Shown here piece after piece: positions 47,430 through 58,648 of a stretch of DNA of 64,000 bases. Each line of letters begins with the position of its first letter. Position 1 is the stretch's first letter. The DNA is from Brachypodium distachyon (taxonomy: Eukaryota > Streptophyta > Magnoliopsida > Poales > Poaceae). Made by a program: the position numbers and the translations under genes. The stretch spans positions 558,001-622,000 of the forward strand of contig NC_016133.3 in assembly GCF_000005505.3 (NCBI RefSeq). Direction: 5' to 3'. The notes below the pieces were generated by a model. The model did not search any database. It was not told the DNA's origin and saw only the letters and a program-made list of their open reading frames with translations.

Positions 47430-48040
47430 GGCTTCAGAGCAAAGTGTATCCTTCTCTGTCGTCTGTCCACTGTTAAGTGAATAACTAAGCTACTAAGTGG
47501 CAAAACTGGCAATGCCTGCCAGTCTCACAAGGCCGGACCATGCTTGGAGATCATCATATGCTATTAGAGGAATCCAGTCGTTCATATCATACAAATTTGC
47601 AAGCCCAATTTAATTAATCAGGGCATCAACCGGTTCAGACCCGAGTCTACATCCAAAAATTGGCATCAGCCTGTTCAGACTTGAGTCTACCCTTCCTCCT
47701 GTATAGGGACCTTTAGCCATCTTGTTTTCTTTCGCTTTTCCTTTTCTTCTTTTTTGAACCTTTTGCTCTTTGGGCCGTCTTTGTACTTGCCCTTCTTGCG
47801 CCTTCTTCTTAATGAAAATGACACGGCGTTCGGCGTGTTTGAGAAAAAAGACTTGAGTCTACATCCAAAAACAATTCTTGGAGGGGCGCACTAGTTGGTA
47901 ATCTATCAGGAAAATGTCCATTAATTGCTGCCACAATTTGTATGCAAGATAGCTTATAGGACTGCCAAAGTGCCAATCAAGCAAGCAAGCCACCAGGTTT
48001 GGGAATAAGGTGGAATCCAAAAATGTTTTTTAAGGCTGAA
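47430..48040 (-). repeat. Family upstream duplication block, copy C
   Basis: The distal upstream sequence of peptide gene 5, moved away by the retroelement pair and itself carrying a LINE fragment. It has the same words as copy A. Confidence 0.8.
47678..47862 (+). mobile_element. 5'-truncated LINE 3' end with 13-bp target duplication
   Basis: GACTTGAGTCTAC occurs at 47678-47690 and 47850-47862. The 159 bases between end in 'aatgaaaatgacacggcg...gtgtttgagaaaaaa', a typical plant LINE 3' terminus. Confidence 0.8.
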
Positions 48041-48915
48041 AAGCAATTTCATTCATTCAGAAACAGGATTACATTCATTCTGAACGCATTCAGCTAGAAA
48101 GTTAAGGACAAAATGTCACCGTTTCAAAGCATTTATGTGGGCTATTGCCCTTGATTTTTGAGTATCCAGACAATTTTCGGATACCATGAGAATCAGTACA
48201 TGGTCACACGGAGTTTTTGGCCAATCAAAAAATATCGAAATTCTGGATGTGTTTTTGTGGGCTATAGCTAATGATTTTTTGGATAACCGGCTGGTTTTAA
48301 TATAAGATGATCCTTGGTACGATGTTACATACAGTTTTTAACCGGTCAAAAATATCGCCATTATGGGTGTTTTCATGAGCTATGGCACATGATTTTGGGT
48401 TCTCACGACTATTTTAGGAAATGGGAAAGACTACTATAAACTAGGTAATTAGTGTCACAAGTTTGTTAATTTAAGTGGGGTAATTTTGTGAAATTCTGTT
48501 AAATTTGATATATTTTGTCACAAATGTGAAATTAGTGGGTAAAAATGATTTTTTATTAATTTATTAATTGTTGAATTGGTCAAGTACAGTTTCATTTCGT
48601 ATATATGATCATCGTACGTAGTCACCTAAAGCTTGCTTGACCTTTCGTTTAATTTTTCTTCTGTTTCAAAATCTTGATCATGGTACGTTAATTTCTCTTG
48701 TATAAGAATCAGTTCTTTGTAAATCCAAATTTTCCTTCCTATCAACATAAATTAAAGGGCAGTTCTCTTTATTTATTCAGATCCATCATACATATAACAT
48801 TGTCTATCATACATATTTATTCAGATCCATCATACGTTCAATCACTAGCTGTAGAGTAGAGTAGAGTTGAAGAGAAGCTCTATGGATTAAATCCCTGCCT
48901 TGATCGATCGATCGA
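48041..48915. other. Spacer downstream of peptide gene 6
   Basis: The downstream half of the duplication unit, parallel to 43200-44097 ('gtatccagac-attttcgg', 'caagtacagtttc'). No gene. Confidence 0.5.
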
Positions 48916-49379
48916 TCATGCATGAAGAGGAGGGTGGCGAGCCGCCGGTGGTGGCGGCGACGCCGGAATCACCCTGAGCATGCGCTGCTGCTCGCCGTCA
49001 CCGGCACCGGAGTTGGGGCCACGGTAGCAGTAGCAGTGGCTTTTCAGGTCGCAGTGGCCATGGTTGAAGCGGTGGTTCTTGCAGCAGCGCGAGCACTTGC
49101 CGGACTTATAGCACACGTCTTCGCACTTCGTCAACCGGACGTCGCACAGCAGCTCGTCGCCGGCGGCGACCTCCGGCACCATCTCTACTGCACGTCATTG
49201 ATCAACATCCATGAATGATTCCAGCACAAATTTGATAACACATGATTTTGTGTATGTCTATAGTGAAAAATTCATCTAGCTAGGAACAATTAGTAGTAAC
49301 TAATTTCTGACTTACGTGTGGTGATGAGAAGGATGGCCAGGAGGACCAGCAAAGGGGCAGGCTTCTTGTTGCTGATCAT
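48916..49379 (-). CDS. Secreted peptide gene 6, nine-cysteine variant
   Basis: Exon 1 (49379-49316; MISNKKPAPLLVLLAILLI) and exon 2 (49187-48916) give 111 residues. The core matches the family up to CKNHRFNHGHC. The following loop is two residues shorter (x5 instead of x7), and the last cysteine of CYCC is tyrosine (CYCY), leaving nine cysteines. An odd cysteine count suggests one unpaired Cys or a lost disulphide. The tail RMLRVIPASPPPPAARHPPL is fully conserved. Splice sites, TATA box and upstream word are intact. Confidence 0.72.
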
Positions 49380-49564
49380 CTCCACTAATGCTCAAGCTTC
49401 TAATTTGCTGATGAGTGAGTGACTGGTGGAGTGATTTGATCTAGGTGATGATGCTAAGGTATTTATACACATAACTGACCAACAGCTACTGAGATCATCT
49501 GAGCGGCGATTCAGAAATTATGCAGATTTAGGATGCTAAAGATTAGTCACTAAACTTGTTCAAG

Positions 49565-50108
49565 CAGGCTTCAGAGTTAAGTGTATCCTTCTTTGATGTC
49601 TGTCCACTGTTAAGTGTACAACTAAGCTGCTAAGTAGCAAAACTGGCAATGCCAGTCTCACAAGTACAAGGCTGGACCATGCTTGGAGATCATCATCTGC
49701 TATTAGAGGAAATCCTTTCATTCGTGCTGGACCGCGCATCAACCTGTTCAGGTTTGAGAGTTTACATCGAAAAATTGGCATCAACCTCTTCCGAGACTTG
49801 ACGGTCTACATCCAAAGAAATTACTTGAGCAGCATCTATCTAGGACAATGTCTAATTCCCTTTTCATCATCTACAGAAAACAACCGGAAACTGTTCCAAA
49901 AAGGTAAGCATGCGGCATACAAAAAGCTCGCGACATTCTTTATATCTGAAGACAGGGTGTCGTAGCCATCCAGCAGCTATTCTATTCCAACCACATTGTC
50001 CCCTAATTAAGTCTAATCCGCCAAAATTTGGATGCAAGATGAGTTTATAGGACTGCCAGTCATGCAAGCAAGCCACCAGGTTTGGGAATAAGGTGGAATC
50101 CAAGAATG
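49565..50108 (-). repeat. Family upstream duplication block, copy D
   Basis: Upstream block of peptide gene 6, with the same ordered words as copies A to C, ending 'ccaccaggtttgggaataaggtgg'. Confidence 0.8.
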
Positions 50109-50700
50109 TCGTGGCTTGTTCTTGGGGGTTTCCTTCAGTTGTACTCTTTCTCTACTTAAGTGAACAGCAAAGCTCCTGCCATTTTCCTAAATAAAAAAAG
50201 AGAATGCAGTGGCTGGTGAATCACTGATAAAAGATCAGATTTCTAGAGATTCTTCATCAATCTAGTGGCCGGTGAATCACTGATCAAAGAGCGAGCAGCC
50301 GCCAAGTTTCAATGATGACTATTGCCATAGTTCAATTTACAACCCTGAACAAAACCGTCTAAAACTTGCATCCTAGGTCATCATAACAATGGTGGCCATA
50401 CAGGAAAAAGAAACCTAAGTGCAGAGAATAATTCACGCCTTCAGAGTTCAGAGCTCCAAACAACCATGATTCAACTTCATCTAATCATATGGACAGCACA
50501 GGAACCAAGATGCAATCTCTTACAAGCAGCAGTCAGTAGCAAATCAGCACACAGAAATCCGGTTTTTATTTCAGGAAAGAAAAGAAAACATATAACTCAG
50601 GTACGCCAGCTTCAAATTTGCTGTAATGAAGAGACAAAATGACAAGGCACTCTCTTCTCTCTCAGCTAACCCCCATGTTGCCCCTTTTCACGAGTATAAA
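50109..50700. other. Spacer with F-box downstream repeat
   Basis: 'atctcttacaagcagcagtc' and 'ataactcaggtacgccagcttc' (50510-50615) match 55100-55200 and 62230-62345, so this belongs to the duplicated downstream region of the F-box genes. Confidence 0.5.
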
Positions 50701-51016
50701 CCATAATATAAGAAGGTTTAGAGCCTGCTGCTTCTGTGGCTCGATGGCTGGAGCCGCTTCTCCGCTAGCGCCAATACCTGTGCAGCAATCAATCTCATCA
50801 GTCAGCAGTACAAAAGATATCAGCAAATATTAACTTCACGACAACGAAACAATGACTGAAAGTCCAGCAATGATAAGTAAAAATAACATTTGAAAGAGAG
50901 AAGGGCAGGAAAGACAAACTCAGCGTGTGGATGTGATGGCCATATCCAACAGAGAGTACCCACATTCCAAATACAAACTATAAAAGTAGAACGAGATGAG
51001 TAAAATAAAATCTAGA

Positions 51017-51133
51017 TACTCCCTCCGATCCATATTAATTGTCAAAATATTAAATGTATCTAGACGCTTTCTAGGCATAGATACATCCATATTTGAGAAA
51101 ATTTGAGACAATTAATATTGATCGGAGGGAGTA
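51017..51133. mobile_element. Stowaway MITE
   Basis: The ends are TACTCCCTCCGATCCATATTAATTG and CAATTAATATTGATCGGAGGGAGTA. About 117 bp with TA flanks. Confidence 0.93.
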
Positions 51134-51558
51134 TCATTTTTCGCAAACTCAACATTAACGATAAGCCTCACACACACAAAATCCGAAGTCTAACTCTATG
51201 CTTTGGGCGAACCACTCGGTTAATGTGTGCAATGGGGAGGAAGAGGATCATTATCAAGAGCGAGAATGCTTAGAGCACGGTGCATTTAGCTTTAAGGTGC
51301 AAGATGTATCACGAAGGTGCCTCTGTCTACCCTTTATCTGAAACAAATTTACGAATTTTCATAATGGTTTTATATCGAATGTATGTGAACCTTCACAGCA
51401 AGTCAGCAATGATTTGATAGAATAAATTAGTCAAAATAGTTTGCTCTATGTCATGACAAATATAGTTAAATTGCAGCATAAAAAACAACACCGCTATAAA
51501 TTTGTTCCAAGCAAAGAGGAAAAATATAACATTATTAGTAGGCACTTCAGAAATCATG

Positions 51559-51644
51559 TACTCCCTCCGTCCGGAAATAAGTGATGTCGATTTGTATAAA
51601 ATTCTATAAAAATCCAAGTCACTTATTTCGGGACGGAGGGAGTA
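51559..51644. mobile_element. Stowaway MITE
   Basis: The ends are TACTCCCTCCGTCCGGAAATAAGTG and CACTTATTTCGGGACGGAGGGAGTA. About 86 bp. Confidence 0.93.
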
Positions 51645-51954
51645 CAAAAAATAAGTGGACTCAGACTACTTCTGTAATGTAAAGATAAGCAATTACCTGC
51701 AGTATGATAATCATCCATGCATACCATTCACTAGAGCCTGCAATGAAATAGCCAGATTGTTCATTTTTACGAACCTGAAAACTTACCCCCGGAAGAAAAT
51801 ACCTCATAGCTTCGACCCTTTCATTTCGCTTGTATGTTAGTTAGTGGCAGCCTTCCAATTAGTACTTCTTTTCGGTAGTGTGTTTGCATCACAAGTTTCT
51901 AGAGCCCATTTCACTGCCCTCTCCGGATTTCAGACTTTCCAGTTCATAAAGGTT

Positions 51955-52623
51955 AAAATGTATACCACGTGCGCCCACCCGGAGCGCCCTTGGATCAGAC
52001 CGTAGAGGGGCTGTCTCAAACTAAACGTGGACGCGAGCTACTTGCAGAATAAGGGCTGCGGGGCCTGGGGCGCAGTCCTCCGCAACCATAATGGTGTGAT
52101 TCTGGGATCTGCATGGGCGGGTCTTGTCAGAGCTCTGGACATGGCCTCGATGGAGGATGGCGGCCAGGGAAGGCTTACAGGCGCTTCTCCATATCATCAC
52201 GGCTCCTGTCTGCATTGAGAGCGACTGCAGCCTCTTGATCAACGAACTTACGAGACCTGCCCCCTCGCGTGCCATCTTTGCTCCCTTGCTTGACGACGTG
52301 CATGAGATGCTCCGTTCCGTCCCGGACTACAAATTGCTGAAGACCCAAGGAATGCAAACCTGTTAGCGCACGATTTGGCTGCTCATGCTAGGCTTGGTGT
52401 GTGTTCTGGGGTGTTGATTGGTTCTGTGCCATCTGTTATAAGGCCAGATCCAATCGAACCATGTAGTGATTATTGCTGCAATTGAATCTCACCTTGCCCT
52501 TAAAAAAAAGTTCATATTGTTGATTGGTTCTGTGCCATCTGTTATAAGGCCAGATCCAATCGAACCATGTACTGATTATTGCTGCAATTGAATCTCACCT
52601 TGCCCAAAAAAAATGTACACCAC
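51955..52623 (+). mobile_element. Truncated LINE with RNase H remnant and doubled tail
   Basis: AAAATGTATACCAC (51955-51968) and AAAATGTACACCAC (52610-52623) are near-identical target duplications. Inside, a plus frame reads LNVDASY...GAWGAVLRNHNGVILGSAW, the start of a plant LINE RNase H (RVT_3-type) domain. A shifted frame then continues IESDCSLLINEL and AHDLAAHA-like pieces, so it is frameshifted. The 3' end 'ttgattggttctgtgcc...cttgccc' plus A-run is present twice in tandem (about 52416-52509 and 52519-52612). Confidence 0.8.
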
Positions 52624-53384
52624 ACAGAAAAAAATGCACAATATATATTCTTTAGGTTAATAGGCAAATAGGCACAACTATTTTGACAGAAAATAGCAAG
52701 CCATAAGGGGATTCCAGCAGCACTATTATTGATTAGAAGATAGAAAAAAGAAGGGGATAACCTTTTATCAGACACGTCACAACCTGCAGAACATTCATGA
52801 TGATATCAGGTCGGAATACAGGTCGTGGCCTCGTGGGTTGCTGCTGGCACAAAAAGCCTTAGAGAGAGTGAGCTTTAGGGCATGAGGATCATCTAAGGTT
52901 GTCTTGTTCGCACTGTATTATAATTCTTGCTTTTCATTTTTAATCATGCCTTCCTTACTGTGCTGTTGAACTCTTTCGACCTTAATATACATGCATAAGT
53001 TCTGAATGTTCTCCAAAAGAATCCCGAAGGAAAGGAACTTTAGAGTGAGTGGATCACATTGTCATGGCCCACTGATTCAGTCTACTAGCGCAATACACCT
53101 AACCAAAAACCAAAGATATGAAGGGATGAAGATGATGCTCAATCACCACAGTTTATCAAACGAATGCACATAAAGGGCCGATGAAACAATAATGGCATTC
53201 TAGATGATAAAGGTAACAGATAAAACAACAATGGACATGCCATATAGGAGAAATAACATACCACAAACAACTAACTCTACACAATTGTTTGCCTAAAATG
53301 CATGGATAATAATGGTGAGCTAAACTATTAATATGAGCTGGAGATTGATCCATCCAGTGGAACATATTGATGCACACAATGAAT
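52624..53384. other. AT-rich spacer, possible 3' UTR of the unidentified gene
   Basis: No coding evidence. It lies downstream of the stop at 53385 on the minus strand and may include that gene's 3' untranslated region. Confidence 0.35.
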
Positions 53385-54171
53385 CTACTGGGTCAAGGAA
53401 ACTGCTGCAAATAGAAAGCAAAATTTAAGAACAAGCATGGACTAAAATACATCTAGCAAAAATGTGAACCAGTTGATCGGTAAAACAACAGCGCAACATC
53501 TCACCTCCTAACAAAATCCCAATCAAGAAGCACACGCCATGGATCTGCCAAAGAACCAAAGGTATGTTAAAAGATAATGCAAAAGATAACTACAGAGAAT
53601 TTGATGTATAGCTATGATGTGCCTTAGTTTTTTACTTCTATTTTGTTACCAGGACCACGTCTAAAACTGGCTCGAACATTCTTTCGTTTTTACCGATTGG
53701 ATTATCATACAAATAGGGAATAACCTTTTCTTTTAAAGGAGCTAACTCACAAGTTCCACTTCTATCGTCGTACCCTACTTTACATTCTGTCAAATGACCA
53801 TGGTGGAACGCATTTTTATGAAGCTGCAAATATATCATAATAACAGTGAGCACTGATGAGATCTAAATTAGGATGTTTGTGGCAATACTTGCCCCCTGCT
53901 CTCCAATTCAACTCATACCACCTAGAAGTTACCTGCCCACATTTTGTCCTCATACAACCTAGTGCTGATAAGAGAATCAAATCCAAATGAAAATGACAGG
54001 AGAATTTGAGTAGCTTTGAATAACTACTAGGAAAAAAAAATTGAACCTCTGGCCATGAGAATCAAAGCATACCGGGATAGGAGACAAATTTATCTCAGTA
54101 TCATGTGAAATCATCAACATATGACCACTCGAGCAAGCTGTCAGACCCAACACGTCTTGGGAGGAAACGGG
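53385..54171 (-). CDS. Spliced 3' end of an unidentified gene (partial)
   Basis: Four exons fit GT-AG rules and one frame: 54171-54073, 53823-53650, 53544-53505 and 53404-53385 with TAG. The pieces read SQDVLGLTACSSGHMLMISH, then a polar exon with HLTECKVGYDDRSGTCELAP and LYDNPIGKNERMFEPVLDVV. A hydrophobic C-terminus (IHGVCFLIGILLGAVSLTQ) could be a membrane anchor. I do not recognise the family. No upstream exon is visible beyond 54171, where the sequence changes character, so the gene is probably a truncated copy of a multi-exon gene. An intact reading frame over four exons argues against chance. Confidence 0.5.
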
Positions 54172-54189
54172 CTGCATGATTTCTCACTG

Positions 54190-55465
54190 TGGCGTGTAGG
54201 GTTTGATTGGTAGGCTCCTTGATCGGTTCTTACCGTGGATACAAGGAACACCCGGCTATCATGCGGGCCCAACAGTAGCTAGGGCCCAGTGGCAGGTAGC
54301 TCTCCACCAACCTGAAGCAGGCATACACGTGTCAGAACAAGGAGAGGGTTGTGCGGAAAAGCGAAGCTAAAGAGAAGCTAACCCTAACATCTACGCAACT
54401 TGGACACTGAGGATATGACCAACAGATTCTGGGCCCGATAACAGCATATGTCTTCTCGCATTGCACCAAGCCACACACACGAAGCGAAATTCCTACCAAC
54501 CCCAACTCTGTGCCTCAAGGCCAATCCGGGATGATGGACGTAAAGCCTATGTGGAAATGAGAAAGGGATGCGGTGAAAACAGAGTCGAGACGAAAACACA
54601 CAACGGAACAAACAACCCAGTCGCTGCCAACACAACCAACAAGAACGGAAGCCACGCTGGCAGAGAAGCAATGACAGAGGACCAAAGTTCATGAGTTTTG
54701 GTAAAAACAGCGGCCGGAGGGGTAAAGAAAGAAATGACTACCGGATGGGACGACTAACGATCACTAACGGTGGGGAGCTCTCCCGGCCCAAATAGTCGAG
54801 GACCAAATAAAGGAAGAATACATTCGATTGTACTAAATATGCGGGAATCACATTTGCAAATCCAATGTAGAGTAGTTCATGGTATGTCTAGGGAAATCTA
54901 CTTTTGGTTCCTTCCCCGTTGCCCTAGTTTAATTTAAACCCCAAACTTCAAAGCCGTCCGAAATTTGCATCCTCAACTATCGAAACTACAAACGCAACAC
55001 TAGAGTGAATAACACGTGGCTTCAGAACTCAATTCAGAACCCCAACACCCAGGAGTCGGTTTCATCTGATGATATGGATAGCACGGGAAATGAGGTTCTA
55101 TCTCCTACAAGCGGCAGCCAATAACAACTAGCACAGAGACATATTTTGTTCCACACACACAAAAGAATACATAACCAAGGTACCGCAGCTTCAGGGTTGA
55201 TGTGCATTAGTCATAACTCATAAGGTATTATACGGACAGAACAGTTGACTGAGTTGAACTAATAAAATAAAGGGACAATTGACGAAATGACAAGGTTCTC
55301 ACTCGCAGCTAATCCCAGGGTGTGCCCTTGTTATGGGTCAACCATCTCATTGCATCCAAATTATAAGAAATATGTAGTTCATATGGAATTGGAAGGTTCA
55401 AGAGATGTATGACGACATAGGGTTAGACCCCGCTGCTCCGGTCGCTCAATAGTTAGAGCAGTACT
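54190..55465. other. Spacer with F-box downstream repeat
   Basis: 54190-54780 is an unassigned, mildly GC-rich insert-like stretch that begins near 'gtagggtttgattgg'. From about 54930 it matches the other F-box downstream regions (tttgcatcct, ctatctcctacaagcggcagcc, taccgcagcttc). Confidence 0.4.
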
Positions 55466-57790
55466 TCACACTCCTGTGCAGCAGCCAACCTCATTAGTGA
55501 CGAGTGCATGAGACATAACTCAAAAAGATCAGGACAAAATTAACTTCACGATAATGAAATTTATGACTGAATTTTTAAGTCAGATCATTCCAGCAATATT
55601 AGGTAAAATAGCTCCACAAGCTCGGTGTTCTGAACACCCAATTCAAGTTCAAACGCACCCTAACATCTCTGATATGTGAAATCATACAAAACAAATCAAA
55701 ATTCTTTTCAAATAATGTCACATACTCAGGTACAGAATGTATTATCTACTTAGGAGCTAGCTTCTATTTGAACCTTCAGAAAACTGCTAACAAAAGTAAA
55801 ACATTGAAGTACAGCAAGTAGCAGTCTAGCAGAGATATCATCCTCACAGATTTTTTTTGTTTTCTCTTAAAAACGTATTGTCTTGACACCCACGAAAAGT
55901 TTTAAGAGAAAGGCATTGCGAATCACCAACAATTGGTCAGCTAATTTTGTTTTAGTGAAAAATTGTTGCAACCGGATTATCATATTGTTTTGAGGAATTT
56001 GCTAGTCTACCATGCTCCTGAGGAAAAGGGAGAAGGATAGAGCATGAAGAAGCTATCGACAATATGATCTTGTCAAGCGACCAAATGACTATAAAGAAAC
56101 AAATCTTCATAACAGAAGTCGTCACCGTGACAGAATAGCAATCGACATCTCAAGAGGGGGCACCTCAACATGTGACATGTCAACTATTGGAAATACTAAC
56201 AATTTTCTTGCTAAAAAATGTCAGGTGTGATGGCCATATCAAACGCAGGGTATCCAATCCAAAACACAAAAACTATGGAACTACAAAGAAATAAGTAAAA
56301 CCTAGACATACGTTTTGCTAACTTAACAAACAACAATAGAATATCAGAGAGCAAGTATAAATTTTTAAGCTTTCAGCGAACCAAGTGAACATGTTAAAAT
56401 GGGGAGGAAGAGATGGCTACACATGGATAAATGGCCCTGACACAAGGTAAGGTTTGACATATCATCTTATTATTCGTAACTGTCAGCAACTGAGCCATAG
56501 AAATTGCATTGCTAATTAAACCTACTATAGCATCAAGACTGCAAAGCACAGTAAAGGCATACCCGCAACCGTGTATAAAAAAATAAGCAGACTAAGGCTA
56601 TGCCTGTAATGTAAAGACAAACAATTACCGGCAGGATAGAAATTTGTGAATGGGTGATAGGAATTCTCCAAAAGGTCTGCATCAATATCCTTGGACTGCA
56701 TTGTATCAAGATTAACCATGAAGACATGAGTGCCCACATTGCATTCCAACGATATAAAAATCGCGTGCACATCATCGGAGTACCCCACTATAACTTCCTT
56801 CCCTGTCTTCTCCCAAGACGGCAGACCAACAATCTTATGCATGTTAACTGTCTTCTGAAGAGCCCATGTGGCAACACCACTACTGCTGACCTTGCGGCCC
56901 CACAGACGGAAGGTTGGGTACGACAACACAGCGAGACCAACACCGCCATCCTCTGCCCTGACGATCCGGACCCGACCGCTGTGAATGCCTTCAAGGAGAG
57001 GCCTCTTGATCACGGCTAGGTTCTGGCCTTCCAGATCAAACTCGAGCATGACATCCGTAGAGTCAAGTAGCCACCAGTAAAGGGCGTTACCAACAAGGGT
57101 GCAGGGCATACGGCTGATCATCTTGCGGCATCGTTGTCCAGCTGAGAGGGTGTCTCCCCACATGTTCGTCTCCGAGGAGTAGACGCGTGCGGCCGCCTGC
57201 GAGAGGTCCCCGTAGTCGGTGATCACCAGCACCACCTTGAAGGGGCTCTCATGGCAGGCCCCGTGCACGTGGCCCTCCTCGGCAGCAGCGCAGACCACGG
57301 CCCCGCTGGCCTGGGGATAAAGGTAGCTGTCGTCGGTGAAATCAGGCGGGACGGGCACGCTGCGGAGCTCGCCGGAGACGGGGGCGTACACGAGGAGCTC
57401 GGCCTCCGTGCGGTTGATCACGAGGACGCGCCCGTGGCGGCAGCAGAGGACGTCCCAGGAATCATGCCGGTCGAAGCCGAGGTTCAGGGAGAAGCGGTCC
57501 GGGGAGATGCGGTCGGGGGCGTCGAGGGTGGGCGTGAAGACGAGATCTTGGCCGAACTTCTCGAAGACGCCGAGGACTGGGGCCTTCTGGTGGCGAGTGC
57601 GGAAGCGGAGGAGGAAGGCCGGGTCGGTGGCGAGGCCTTCCCAGAGCTTGCTGACTTGGGCGGCGCGGGGCAGCGAGGAGGGCTGCGGGGGCAGGCGTTG
57701 GAGGATCTCCTGAAGGAGGTTGACGTCCTCCAGCGCCGCCGGCGTGGTGCCCCGGCGGTGGATCGCCTTGCCGTCGCGCTCGTCGCTCAT
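55466..57790 (-). CDS. F-box protein, paralogue 1
   Basis: The main exon runs 57790-56629. The conserved donor CCG/GTAATTG then joins an acceptor at 55474, adding two residues before TGA at 55466 (389 residues). Reading through the donor would give 421 residues. Residues about 20-60 form an F-box (LQEILQRLPPQPSSLPRAAQ, VSKLWEGLATDPAFLLRF), which binds SKP1 in SCF ubiquitin ligases. The C-terminal part is a grass-type F-box-associated beta-rich domain (VLCCRHGRVLVINR, LAVIKRPLLEGIHSG, NMHKIVGLPSWEKTGKEVIV). The target is unknown. It aligns along its whole length with paralogue 2. Ends in the same intron position as paralogue 2 but with a shorter last exon. Confidence 0.85.
55474..56628 (-). 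other. Intron of F-box paralogue 1
   Basis: AT-rich 1.15-kb intron with no other feature recognised. Confidence 0.5.
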
Positions 57791-57997
57791 GGTCAGGACT
57801 GGAATGGGGAATTTTTTTTCCGTTTGGGGATTTAGGGTTTTTTTTTTTTGAGCAATGGGGATTTAGGGATTGGAAGGAGATTAGGAGACGAAGAGAAGGA
57901 ATGCACTGCGATGGGCCTTACGAGAAAATAGCCCACTGCCCCATGGGCTCCGGCCCGGCAAAATGTAAATCACGCTTGATAATGATAGCTGTTGGAT

Positions 57998-58044
57998 GGT
58001 TAAGAGATCCCTTTCCTCTATAAAAAAAGGTTAAGAGATCCCTT
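57998..58044 (+). repeat. Micro-retroposition scar with 16-bp target duplication
   Basis: GGTTAAGAGATCCCTT occurs at 57998-58013 and 58029-58044, separated by only TCCTCTATAAAAAAA. It lies upstream of F-box paralogue 1. Confidence 0.7.
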
Positions 58045-58209
58045 CTTTTATGATTCTAAAAAGAAAATACATCCATCTTTACAGAAAAAGAATGTCACGA
58101 TCTTTTGTTAATCATCATGTGAATTTTTTTTGAAACATTTTTGGTTGTTTTCTATAGAGGATGAAGAGTGGATTGGACATTTCCTGGATAGATCACCAAC
58201 TATTGCGCC

Positions 58210-58600
58210 GCTCCAGTAATTATTTTGGATGCAGACTCTCAAGTCTAAACAGGTTGATGCCAACTTTTGGATGTAGCAGACTCTCAAGTCTGAGCAGGTT
58301 GGTACCCTAATTAAACGGGGCTTGCAAATTTGTACAATATGAACGAATGGAGAGTGAGACTGGCAATGCCAGTTTTGCCGCTTAGCATTGTCATACTCAC
58401 ACACTTAACATTGTTCAGTGACCAATCTTAGCTCTGGAGCCTGCCTCAAAAAGTTCAGTGACCAATCTTTAGCATCCTAAATCTGCATAGTTTCTGAACT
58501 GCCGCTCAGATGATCTCAGCAGCAATAAATGGGCCTAAATTGTTTGTTGGTCAATCAGTGTATAAATACCTTAGCATCATCACCTAGATCAAATCACTCC
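58210..58600 (+). promoter_or_regulatory. Family upstream block and promoter of peptide gene 7
   Basis: The same block as upstream of genes 3-6 but in plus orientation (ggcaatgccagttttgccgc, tcagtgaccaatctt). It is followed by the conserved GCCGCTCAGATGATCTCAGC word at about 58501, TGGGCC at 58528 and the TATA box GTGTATAAATACC at about 58559. Confidence 0.75.
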
Positions 58601-58648
58601 ACCAGTCACTCACTCATCAGAATATTTGAAGCTTGAGCATTAGTGGAG

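Larger units (their letters stand above)
50701..51745 (-). pseudogene. Relic of an F-box gene 3' end
   Basis: An intron donor at 51696-51695 (CTGCAG/GTAATTGCTTATCTTTACATTACAG) matches the conserved intron start of both F-box genes. An acceptor at 50778 (CTGTGCACAG-type, then GTATTGGCG...) matches their last exon. The intron between has been colonised by two Stowaway MITEs. The F-box coding exon itself is not recognisable to the right of 51745. Confidence 0.5.
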
